This document shows positions 1 through 5,974 of a stretch of 9,357 bases of DNA, one piece after another. Source of the stretch: an uncultured Collinsella sp. (GTDB lineage Bacteria > Actinomycetota > Coriobacteriia > Coriobacteriales > Coriobacteriaceae). Where the stretch lies: assembly GCA_900545835.1 (NCBI GenBank), contig URBB01000082.1, positions 1 through 9,357 of the forward strand, in the 5' to 3' direction. The translations under genes were made by a program, and so were the position numbers. Positions within the stretch are counted from its first letter, which is position 1. Each line of letters starts with the position of its first letter. The notes below the pieces were generated by a model. The model did not search any database. It was not told the origin of the DNA and saw only the letters and a program-made list of their open reading frames with translations.

Positions 1-63
1 AGTGTGGAAACATAACTACCTGCGATTTTGCTGCTACAAGGCACTCCATAACATCACGTTCAA

Positions 64-110
64 GACTCTTAATCCCAAGGTCCAGGGTTCGACCCCCTGA
101 CGGCCCACCC
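64..110 (+). pseudogene. 3' half of tRNA-Lys(CUU); probable element attachment site
   Basis: Bases 66-72 form an anticodon loop with CTT at 68-70, which reads lysine codon AAG. Bases 83-99 form a perfect 5-bp T arm (CAGGG/CCCTG) around a TTCGACC loop. Bases 100-106 are the 3' strand of an acceptor stem (ACGGCCC), followed by discriminator A107 and CCC instead of CCA. The 5' half is missing: no GGGCCGT acceptor strand and no D arm lie upstream. In the anticodon stem only the two pairs nearest the loop form (64-65 with 73-74), so tRNA homology breaks at about base 64. A 3' tRNA fragment starting at the anticodon stem is the known footprint of integrase-mediated insertion into a tRNA gene. By that model bases 1-63, which carry no recognisable gene, are the end of the inserted element, and everything to the right is chromosome. 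The partner site and integrase lie outside the window. Confidence 0.75.
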
Positions 111-120
111 AAAGATTGTT

Positions 121-151
121 AAAGCGACTGGCTCATGCTGGTCGCTTTTTT
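121..151 (+). terminator. Rho-independent terminator after the tRNA-Lys fragment
   Basis: Bases 121-132 pair with 137-148 as a 12-bp stem (AAAGCGAC paired with GTCGCTTT, then an inner part with two G-U wobbles) around a TCAT loop. The stem runs into six consecutive T (146-151). It begins ten bases after the tRNA 3' end, which fits the native terminator of the tRNA-Lys gene. Because the stem starts with AAA, it could also weakly terminate dinD transcription arriving on the other strand. Confidence 0.8.
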
Positions 152-194
152 GTTGACCTCGCATGGGGTCGAACCCGAAAAGGCGCGGCCGCTT

Positions 195-1055
195 TCACAG
201 ATCGAGCCTACCCTGGGGATCGGTAAAACCGTCAGTACCCTCCTTGAGTTTCTTCTCGTCTGCCTTCACGCGACGCTCGAGCTTTTTTGTATCCTCGGCA
301 GGCGGTAGGTTCTCGGGGACAATTCCGCGGTCGATGAGGCTGCCACGCACGCTTGTGTTGTTCTCGACGTGCTCTTGCTTGATCTGGTCCAGACCGTACA
401 GGTCGTGTTCCTCGGCGTTGAAGGCCGTCATCGAGTTCGTAAGGTCCTTTGCTTTGATGAGGACATCGGCTAACCTGTCCGCCAATGCCGCGCTCTTGGG
501 TACGCCGAGCTGCTGCTTCATTTCCGCCGTGCTTCTGCCGCCGAATAACGCTTCATCGCCCTTCGACTTGATGATCGCGAATCCTTTGGAGTCAACGCCG
601 CGTTTGAACGCAATACCCGAGAGCTGTTTCTCTGAATCGGATAGCGAGTGGCGCGCCTGCAAGCGCTGAATCTCTGCAAAGCGCTGCTCTATGAGCTCTT
701 GGCGGCGGGTCTGCACGGCGAAGTACGCCTGTGCGAGCGCGATCTCTGGCTTGTTTGGGTCTCCGTTCTGGGCGATTAAATAGCATGCATAGCGCGTAAG
801 TTTGTAGTCTTTAACCGCGCGAGCGGCGACACCGGCAGTTACCATTTTCGTGGTGTCACGAAAATGGGAATCAACTGGAGTTTTGTTTGTTTCGCACGAG
901 ACTTTTGCCCTCTTAACAACTTCGGCGAAGTTCTCCCATCGAGTGTACCCCATGGGTTCCATTAAATCGCGTGCGAGCCAATATTCAACGCCGTCTTCCA
1001 CATTGGCGTAGCTATCAAGTTCGACACGCCACTTCTCGATATCTCTACTGTCCAT
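195..1055 (-). CDS. dinD: DNA damage-inducible protein D (DinD family)
   Basis: The product is 286 residues, close to the E. coli DinD length (about 274). The family signature is clear. Residues 24-43 (EYWLARDLM..MGYTRWENF) form a BRO-N-like start. Residues 84-120 contain LTRYACYLIAQNGDP followed by AQAYFAVQTRRQEL, the most conserved block of DinD proteins. The C-terminal third is charged (KKLERRVKADEKKLKE) and probably helical. In E. coli, DinD is SOS-induced and modulates RecA filaments; that role is assumed here only by family. The start at 1055 is chosen because GAGGAGGAG lies immediately upstream, whereas the open frame reaching 1154 has no ribosome site and non-conserved residues. The gene lies next to the tRNA attachment site and reads towards it. 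By the geometry of the tRNA fragment it is on the chromosomal side, though dinD genes are often carried on mobile DNA. A palindrome at 1102-1120 is a candidate operator. Confidence 0.88.
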   Translation of the reverse strand: MDSRDIEKWRVELDSYANVEDGVEYWLARDLMEPMGYTRWENFAEVVKRAKVSCETNKTPVDSHFRDTTKMVTAGVAARAVKDYKLTRYACYLIAQNGDPNKPEIALAQAYFAVQTRRQELIEQRFAEIQRLQARHSLSDSEKQLSGIAFKRGVDSKGFAIIKSKGDEALFGGRSTAEMKQQLGVPKSAALADRLADVLIKAKDLTNSMTAFNAEEHDLYGLDQIKQEHVENNTSVRGSLIDRGIVPENLPPAEDTKKLERRVKADEKKLKEGTDGFTDPQGRLDL

Positions 1056-1101
1056 ATCTCCTCCTCGCTGGTCTATTGTCTGTGCGGGCTTTGCCCGCTC
1101 T

Positions 1102-1120
1102 GTATTCAGAATTAGAATAC
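1102..1120 (-). promoter_or_regulatory. Candidate operator palindrome upstream of dinD
   Basis: GTATTC (1102-1107) and GAATAC (1115-1120) form a perfect 6-bp inverted repeat with a 7-base AT-rich spacer. It sits 47-65 bases before the dinD start, inside the probable promoter. A TATTCT hexamer on the minus strand within it could act as a -10 box. The position suits a repressor site such as an SOS box, but the sequence is not the CGAAC-N4-GTTCG consensus known from Bacillus and mycobacterial LexA. The regulator is therefore unknown. Confidence 0.35.
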
Positions 1121-1141
1121 GCTGCCGTGCGGACACGAATA

Positions 1142-1171
1142 GGCCCCGTGCCACCTCGAGCTCACGGGGCC
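1142..1171 (-). terminator. GC-rich hairpin downstream of the flavoprotein gene
   Basis: GGCCCCGTG (1142-1150) pairs perfectly with CACGGGGCC (1163-1171) across a 12-base loop. It begins 45 bases beyond the flavoprotein stop codon and could end that transcript. There is no U tract after the stem on the minus strand (TATTCGTG follows), so it is not a classical intrinsic terminator. It could instead be a 3' stabilising hairpin. Confidence 0.3.
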
Positions 1172-1216
1172 CATAGATATCGATTAGTTGTGTTCTGCTT
1201 TATATGGGTGTCCAGT

Positions 1217-2743
1217 TTAGTCCGTTCGATAGTGCGAACCTAAGCTTTCAGTTCGCTTGCGCATGGCTTTGACCATTTCCTGTGCTAGTCGAATCTGCGA
1301 CTGTAGGCGGGCGAGGGCTGCGATCTCGCTGTCCTGGGCTTTCTGTGTGCTCAAGGTCGTTGCCTCTGTCTTCAAGCCCTCAAGCTCGTGTAGTGCCTCG
1401 GATAGGCCCGTCTCGGTGCGGTTTATCATGCAATGGGTACTCATCGTGTGCTTAAGGCTGCGTGTCAAGCGTTCGGCGACTGTTGTGGCAATGCCGTACT
1501 GGGGGAGGGCGATATCCGCCTTTGGGGCCACCTCAGGTTCATTCTGTGCTGTCTGGGCTGCCGATGTGCCCGCGATGCGCCCAAACACGATGCCGTTGGC
1601 GCTTGACAGGCCACCAATGCGATCGGCCCCGTGCATGCCGCCTGTCGCCTCGCCACAGGCGTAGAGGCCCTCGACGCCCGTGTACGCGGTCTTGTCGATC
1701 CTGATGCCGCCGTTGGCGGCGTGGGCATACATCGCAACGCGCATCTCGTCAGTCGGGGCGATGCCGTGCTCGTCTTGCAGCCAGGTGGCAAAGGTCTGCA
1801 CAAACTCTGGGACATCCTCGCGGGGGAAGTCGTAGTGGAGTGCCAGGCCTTCGGCACCCGCTTGATCGATGGCAAGATCGATGGCGCGGGACGCCAAGCG
1901 CGAGGTGAAAGGACCATATCCGGAGCGCTGCTCAAGCAGGTCGTCCAGTTTTTCGTCGGCAATATCGACTGGTTGGTCAAACATGACGTAGCGCCAGGTC
2001 TTCTCGTTAAAGACAAGGTTGCGCTTGGGCTCAATGAAGCCGGGCATCATTTGCATGAACTCTATATTAGTGAGCGTTGCGCCGTGTGCCAGCGCGATGG
2101 CCTGCGAGGAGCTGAGCACGTCGGCGGAAGTGAGGCTTCGCTCGAACAGGCCACCCGTGCCGCCCGCAGCGATGATGGTGGCCTTGGCTGCCATAGGTAC
2201 GAGATGCTTGTTTGTGCGGTCGTAGAGCGTGGCGCCGACAATCTTTCCGGGCGTGTCCTCAATAAGGTCGATAAGCTCGTGGCGGGGAAGCAGGCGAATG
2301 CCGAGCGACTCGATCCAGGTCGTCAGAGCGTCCTCAAGGGGCTTGCGGGTGAGGCCGCGCCACATGCGCGTCTTGTGGTCAAAGCAGGGGATAAACTGCT
2401 TTTGCTGAGCACTCTCGGCGCTTTGCGGACGCTGAAGCTCAACGCCCAGGTCTTGCTCGAGCCATTCAATTGCATGGGGAATGCCGTGGACAAACGTCTG
2501 GACAAGCTCGGGGTCGGCGACGCCGCCACCAACGGTCTGAATAGTGTCGATGAGGTCTTGTTCGTCGTCTTCGTTAACGGGTCCGATAAGCCCTAGGCCC
2601 CAGGTTCCAGGGAAGAAGCTCGATCCACTCATGGTCTTGCCGGCGCTTGCCACAGCGACGGTTGCGCCAGTGCGTGCCGCTTCGATGGCGGCACAAAGGC
2701 CCGCAATGCCAGATCCAATTACCAGTACATCAGTCGATTCCAT
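1217..2743 (-). CDS. FAD-dependent oxidoreductase, L-aspartate oxidase / fumarate reductase flavoprotein superfamily
   Basis: The product has 508 residues and no signal peptide, so it is expected to be a soluble cytoplasmic flavoenzyme. Residues 5-33 are a Rossmann FAD motif (DVLVIGSGIAGL, GxGxxG at 10-15). AAGGTGGLF (192-200) is the second dinucleotide-binding block. Residues 345-390 (GGIRID, VEGLYACGEATGGMHGADRIGG, NGIVFG) are the superfamily's C-terminal FAD block. The extreme C terminus (ESLGSHYRTD) echoes the ESRGxHxRxD end of NadB/SdhA proteins. The usual FxQFHPT active-site segment reads FMQMMPGF at 229-236, so the catalytic His is absent and the substrate cannot be called; a strict L-aspartate oxidase assignment is unsafe. 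H341 in HAANGG may align with the NadB HYTCGG histidine. The start at 2743 follows AAAGGA; the 19 residues possible upstream are not conserved-looking. No nadA or nadC neighbour is present, and the gene has its own transcription unit. Confidence 0.85.
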   Translation of the reverse strand: MESTDVLVIGSGIAGLCAAIEAARTGATVAVASAGKTMSGSSFFPGTWGLGLIGPVNEDDEQDLIDTIQTVGGGVADPELVQTFVHGIPHAIEWLEQDLGVELQRPQSAESAQQKQFIPCFDHKTRMWRGLTRKPLEDALTTWIESLGIRLLPRHELIDLIEDTPGKIVGATLYDRTNKHLVPMAAKATIIAAGGTGGLFERSLTSADVLSSSQAIALAHGATLTNIEFMQMMPGFIEPKRNLVFNEKTWRYVMFDQPVDIADEKLDDLLEQRSGYGPFTSRLASRAIDLAIDQAGAEGLALHYDFPREDVPEFVQTFATWLQDEHGIAPTDEMRVAMYAHAANGGIRIDKTAYTGVEGLYACGEATGGMHGADRIGGLSSANGIVFGRIAGTSAAQTAQNEPEVAPKADIALPQYGIATTVAERLTRSLKHTMSTHCMINRTETGLSEALHELEGLKTEATTLSTQKAQDSEIAALARLQSQIRLAQEMVKAMRKRTESLGSHYRTD

Positions 2744-2927
2744 CGGATTCCTTTCTCGTCCGGCGCATTGTCGCACGGGTGATCGGCAATGGGGCCGCAA
2801 AGACTCGGCAAATCGGTAAAGGGCAAATATGGCAGGTGGGCGTCATGGACGCTCTGGCGTTCCATCTCGTCATATCTCGTATTTCGCCCCAACTGTTATA
2901 TCGGCATTAGCCACCCTGCGACAGCGC

Positions 2928-2964
2928 AAACAAAAAGAGCCGCTACCTCGAAAGGTAGCGGCTC
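2928..2964 (-). terminator. Rho-independent terminator of the scaffold-GGGtGRT operon
   Basis: GAGCCGCTACC (2937-2947) and GGTAGCGGCTC (2954-2964) form a perfect 11-bp stem with a 6-base loop. On the minus strand it is followed by TTTTTGTTT. It lies 36 bases beyond the stop codon of the GGGtGRT gene and separates that operon from the flavoprotein gene. The remaining ~185 bases up to the flavoprotein start hold no gene and no convincing -35/-10 pair that I can see. Confidence 0.92.
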
Positions 2965-2999
2965 CAAAGCTCAACTATATGAGCATCGCGCGGGCGCGA

Positions 3000-4004
3000 T
3001 TAGGCCTTGAGGGCCTCCTCGACGGCGACAGCGCAGGCGACGGTGGCACCGACCATGGGGTTGTTGCCCATGCCGATGAGACCCATCATGTCGACGTGCG
3101 CAGGCACGGAGGAAGAACCGGCGAACTGGGCGTCGGAGTGCATACGGCCCATGGTGTCGGTCATGCCGTAAGAGGCAGGGCCGGCGCCCATGTTGTCCGG
3201 GTGCAGGGTACGGCCAGTGCCGCCACCAGAAGCGACGGAGAAGTACTTCTTGCCAGCCTCGATGCGCTCCTTCTTGTAGGTGCCAGCGACGGGGTGCTGG
3301 AAGCGCGTGGGGTTGGTGGAGTTACCGGTGATCGAGATGTCGACGTTCTCGTGCCACATGATGGCAACGCCCTCGCGGACGTCGTCGGCGCCGTAGCAGT
3401 TAACGGCAGCGCGGGGACCATCGGAGTAGGGGATGGTCTCGACGACCTTGAGCTCGCTCGTGAAGTAGTCGAACTGGGTCTTCACGTAGGTGAAGCCGTT
3501 GATGCGGGCGATGATCTGAGCAGCGTCCTTGCCCAGACCGTTGAGGATAACGCGCAGCGGCTTCTTGCGAGCCTTGTTGGCGTTCAGAGCCAGGCCGATA
3601 GCGCCCTCAGCGGCAGCGAAGGACTCGTGGCCGGCCAGGAAGGCGAAGCACTCGGTGTCGTCGGAGAGCAGCATAGCGCCCAGGTTGCCGTGGCCCAGAC
3701 CGACCTTGCGGTCCTCGGCGACGGAGCCGGGGACGGTGAAGGCCTGGATGCCCTCGCCGATGATGGCGGCAGCCTCAGAAGCGGACTTGGCGCCACGCTT
3801 GACAGCGAGAGCGCAACCGAGGGTGTAGGCCCACTCGGCGTTCTGGAAGGCGATGGACTGGGTGTTGTTGACGATCTCACGCGGGTTGAAGCCCTTGTCG
3901 GTGCAGATCTGCAGAGCTTCCTCGAGGGAGGCGATGCCGTTGTCGGCGAGGCACTTGTTGATCTTGTCAGCGCGGCGCTCGTAACCTTCGAACGTAACAG
4001 TCAT
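3000..4004 (-). CDS. GGGtGRT protein (conserved family of unknown function)
   Basis: This 334-residue protein carries the eponymous motif GGGTGRT at residues 260-266, followed by LHPDNMGAGPASYGMTDTMGR. I recognise this as the signature of the GGGtGRT family. Other glycine-rich stretches are VGLGHGNLGA (101-110) and MMGLIGMGNNPMVGATVA near the C terminus. Six cysteines (18, 34, 64, 119, 203, 324) are spread out and form no CxxC or ferredoxin pattern. There is no signal peptide or clear membrane span, so it is probably cytosolic. The start at 4004 has AGGGAGGG just upstream, and the gene begins 18 bases after the scaffold gene ends, so the two are co-transcribed. From memory, genomes that carry this family often place it beside a NifU-like scaffold, which suggests a role in iron-sulfur or metal handling. 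The biochemical function is not established, and none is claimed. Confidence 0.88.
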   Translation of the reverse strand: MTVTFEGYERRADKINKCLADNGIASLEEALQICTDKGFNPREIVNNTQSIAFQNAEWAYTLGCALAVKRGAKSASEAAAIIGEGIQAFTVPGSVAEDRKVGLGHGNLGAMLLSDDTECFAFLAGHESFAAAEGAIGLALNANKARKKPLRVILNGLGKDAAQIIARINGFTYVKTQFDYFTSELKVVETIPYSDGPRAAVNCYGADDVREGVAIMWHENVDISITGNSTNPTRFQHPVAGTYKKERIEAGKKYFSVASGGGTGRTLHPDNMGAGPASYGMTDTMGRMHSDAQFAGSSSVPAHVDMMGLIGMGNNPMVGATVACAVAVEEALKA

Positions 4005-4022
4005 AGTTATTTCCCTCCCTTT

Positions 4023-4757
4023 CTACTCGTGAACCGGGAACACGCTGGCGACGGAGTGAGTCTCCTCGTCGGTGCGCGGGTCGATGTACTTGGCAGCGTT
4101 CTCCCACTGACCATAGTGGCCCATAGCGCCAGCGATGGCCTCCTCGGGGGTCTTGCCGGCCTTGACGGCGTCGGTGAACTTGCCGAGGTTCAGGAACTCG
4201 AATGCGATGATCTCGTTCTTGTCGTTGAGAGCCATGCGGGTGACGTAGCCCTGAGCGAGCTCGAGGTAACGAGCGCCCTTGGCCTTGGTGCCGAACATGG
4301 TGCCGACCTGAGAGCGAAGGCCCTTGCCGAGGTCGTCGAGGGAGGCGCCCACGGGCAGGCCGCCCTCGGAGAACGCGGTCTGGCTGCGGCCGTAAACGAT
4401 CTGCAGGAAGATCTCGCGCATAGCAACGTTGATGGCGTCGCAGACGAGGTCGGTGTTGAGGGCCTCGAGGATGGTCTTACCGGGAAGGATCTCGGAAGCC
4501 ATGGCGGCAGAGTGGGTCATGCCCGAGCAGCCGATGGTTTCAACGAGGGCCTCCTCGATGATGCCGTCCTTGACGTTCAGCGTGAGCTTGCAGGCGCCCT
4601 GCTGAGGTGCGCACCAACCCACACCGTGCGTAAGACCGGAGATGTCGGAAATCTCCTTAGCCTGGACCCACTTGCCCTCCTCGGGGATGGGTGCGGGGCC
4701 GTGGTATGCACCCTTGGCAACGGGGCACATGTTCTCCACTTCCTGTGAGTACTGCAT
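4023..4757 (-). CDS. NifU/IscU-like iron-sulfur cluster assembly scaffold protein
   Basis: The product is 244 residues, about 100 longer than a minimal IscU or SufU. Cysteines resembling the scaffold ligands occur at C49 and C56 (VGWCAPQQGACKL), C77 (ETIGCSGMTHSAAMASEILPGKT) and C106 (DLVCDAINVAMRE). The C77 block matches the IscU pattern of GC, then small residues, then M and a GKT end. Residues from about 125 to 244 form an extra C-terminal region without cysteine, including SEGGLPVGASLDDLGKG and a segment rich in Trp, Tyr and acidic residues. The start at 4757 has GAGAGGAG upstream; the 77 residues possible further upstream are Arg/Pro/Ser-rich and unlike the family. This is the first gene of a two-gene operon with the GGGtGRT gene, 18 bases apart. 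Known scaffolds of this fold assemble or relay Fe-S clusters; whether this divergent form does so, and for which client, is inference. Confidence 0.87.
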   Translation of the reverse strand: MQYSQEVENMCPVAKGAYHGPAPIPEEGKWVQAKEISDISGLTHGVGWCAPQQGACKLTLNVKDGIIEEALVETIGCSGMTHSAAMASEILPGKTILEALNTDLVCDAINVAMREIFLQIVYGRSQTAFSEGGLPVGASLDDLGKGLRSQVGTMFGTKAKGARYLELAQGYVTRMALNDKNEIIAFEFLNLGKFTDAVKAGKTPEEAIAGAMGHYGQWENAAKYIDPRTDEETHSVASVFPVHE

Positions 4758-5161
4758 GCCTCTCCTCTCTATCGTGTTGGCGTCCCGTCTGGGGGTCGTG
4801 GCTGGCGATTGCCGGGCGACCCTTCGAAAGGGACATGACATGCAGCCCCTATAATACCGCGAAATGCACGGAATATTCGGCGAACGGCTCAGTTTTCGTA
4901 GCGAGAAGTCCGGAAGTTTTAATTGAAACGGTTTAACGCTATGTTCTGTGGTCGAGAACTTCCGTAGAGGGGGGTCCGTCTTGGGCAAGCTTTTGGTCGG
5001 CTCTTGTAAGTGTTGCAGGGGTTGACCTGTTGCAACGGTGCCGTTCGCCGCCTGTTTACTGCCTTTGGCCGCGCGAGTGTATTGTTTTGCGTGAATGTTT
5101 TGATGGCACGCTTCAATCGTGCTGTATTGGATGGCAAGCAGATCCCGGCGAAGGGAGCGCC
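4758..5161. other. Divergent intergenic region between the scaffold operon and the transposase gene
   Basis: I see no supported gene in these 404 bases, which must hold the starts of two divergent transcripts. TATAAT (4850-4855, plus) overlaps TATTAT (4851-4856, minus), so this AT-rich spot could be a -10 box in either direction. No good -35 box is found at 16-18 bases for either, so the promoter call is weak. CGGAAGTT (4911-4918) and AACTTCCG (4957-4964) form an 8-bp inverted repeat enclosing an operator-like AAACGGTTT (4926-4934). A second small hairpin is GTTGCA (5012-5017) with TGCAAC (5031-5036). The transposase ribosome site (AAGGGAG) is at the right edge. Confidence 0.5.
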
Positions 5162-5974
5162 ATGCAGCGCGTTTGGAGAACGGTTACCGGCTTTTACCAT
5201 GTCTGTGCCCGCGGTACGGGCAAGCAGCTCATCTTTGAGTGCGATGACGACCGGTGGGAGTTTTTGGAGCTGATGCGCGATTGCTGCCGCGAGGAGGGTG
5301 TGACGGTTATCGCCTGGTGCCTTATGGGCAATCACGTGCATTTGGTGCTTGCAGATTACGAGGACAGGATGAGTGCGGCGATGCATCGGCTGCTTTTGAC
5401 GTACGCGCGGCGGTTCAATAAACACACGGGGCGCACGGGCCATCTGTTCCAGAACCGTTTTGACCGGCGCTCGCTCGATACCGACTGGCAGGTGATGGAG
5501 GCTATTCGCTCCGTACACGCCGATCCGCAGGAGGCGGGCGTTAGCCTAATAGAGCGTTATCCCTGGAGTAGCTTTGCGGAGCATTTGTGCGCTTACGACG
5601 GTGACGCGGCCGATGTCGCGAGGGGATTTTCTGATCCTTCTTGCGTGCTTGAGCTCTTTGGTTCTGCCGAGGACTTTATTGCCCATTCGCTTTCGAAGCC
5701 CGACGGCAGTGAGCCAGCGCTGTGCGATATGAAAGAGACGGAGTGGGAACGCCGCGCCTTTGCCGACAAGATGGCGAAGGAGCTCGGGGTTCCGCTTCGC
5801 GGGGTTAAAGCCGCACCGCTGGCGCAGCGCGATACCGTTATTGTTGGATTGAACAATGCCGGCTTTACGGTGCGCCAGATTGAGCGCTATACCGAGATTG
5901 GCAAAAGTACCGTCTCTCGTATCGTGCGCGCCCGCGCGCGAACGGCGATGAGGGCTGGCGGAAACGTGATGTAG
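5162..5974 (+). CDS. REP-associated tyrosine transposase (RAYT, Y1/HUH family)
   Basis: The 270-residue product has the Y1 transposase fold of the IS200/RAYT group. Motifs in order are an N-terminal GFYHVCARG (10-18); the metal-binding HUH motif in MGNHVHLVL (H58, H60); YARRFN with the probable nucleophile Y81; and the RAYT-typical GRTGHLFQNRF (90-100). HADPQEAGV (119-127) matches the usual HLNPVRAGLV block. The C-terminal part (about 225-258) reads as a helix-turn-helix: VGLNNAGFTVRQIERY, then GKSTVSRIV. Such enzymes cut and join single-stranded DNA at REP palindromes and are usually single-copy, domesticated genes. The start at 5162 follows AAGGGAG; the 44 residues possible upstream are not transposase-like. 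It is the only plus-strand gene in the window, so it reads towards sufU. No flanking IS200-type subterminal hairpins were identified with certainty. Confidence 0.88.
   Translation: MQRVWRTVTGFYHVCARGTGKQLIFECDDDRWEFLELMRDCCREEGVTVIAWCLMGNHVHLVLADYEDRMSAAMHRLLLTYARRFNKHTGRTGHLFQNRFDRRSLDTDWQVMEAIRSVHADPQEAGVSLIERYPWSSFAEHLCAYDGDAADVARGFSDPSCVLELFGSAEDFIAHSLSKPDGSEPALCDMKETEWERRAFADKMAKELGVPLRGVKAAPLAQRDTVIVGLNNAGFTVRQIERYTEIGKSTVSRIVRARARTAMRAGGNVM

Noticed and set aside
1..110. An intact tRNA gene
   Set aside because: No D arm or complementary 5' acceptor strand exists upstream of the anticodon loop; only the 3' half can be supported.
1224..1239. Dyad GTTCG-N6-CGAAC as a LexA box for dinD
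   Set aside because: The half-sites are in the reverse order of CGAAC-N4-GTTCG, with the wrong spacing. It lies inside the 3' end of the flavoprotein gene, about 170 bases from dinD.
1631..2596. A 321-codon plus-strand open frame opposite the flavoprotein gene
   Set aside because: Antisense shadow. The minus-strand product has clear FAD motifs, while this one has none.
2829..4748. A 639-codon open frame on the plus strand opposite the scaffold and GGGtGRT genes
   Set aside because: It is the antisense shadow of two recognised genes, kept open by GC-rich third positions. Its product is low-complexity (Gly, Val, Ala, Asp, Leu) with no motif, and it runs across both genes' boundaries.
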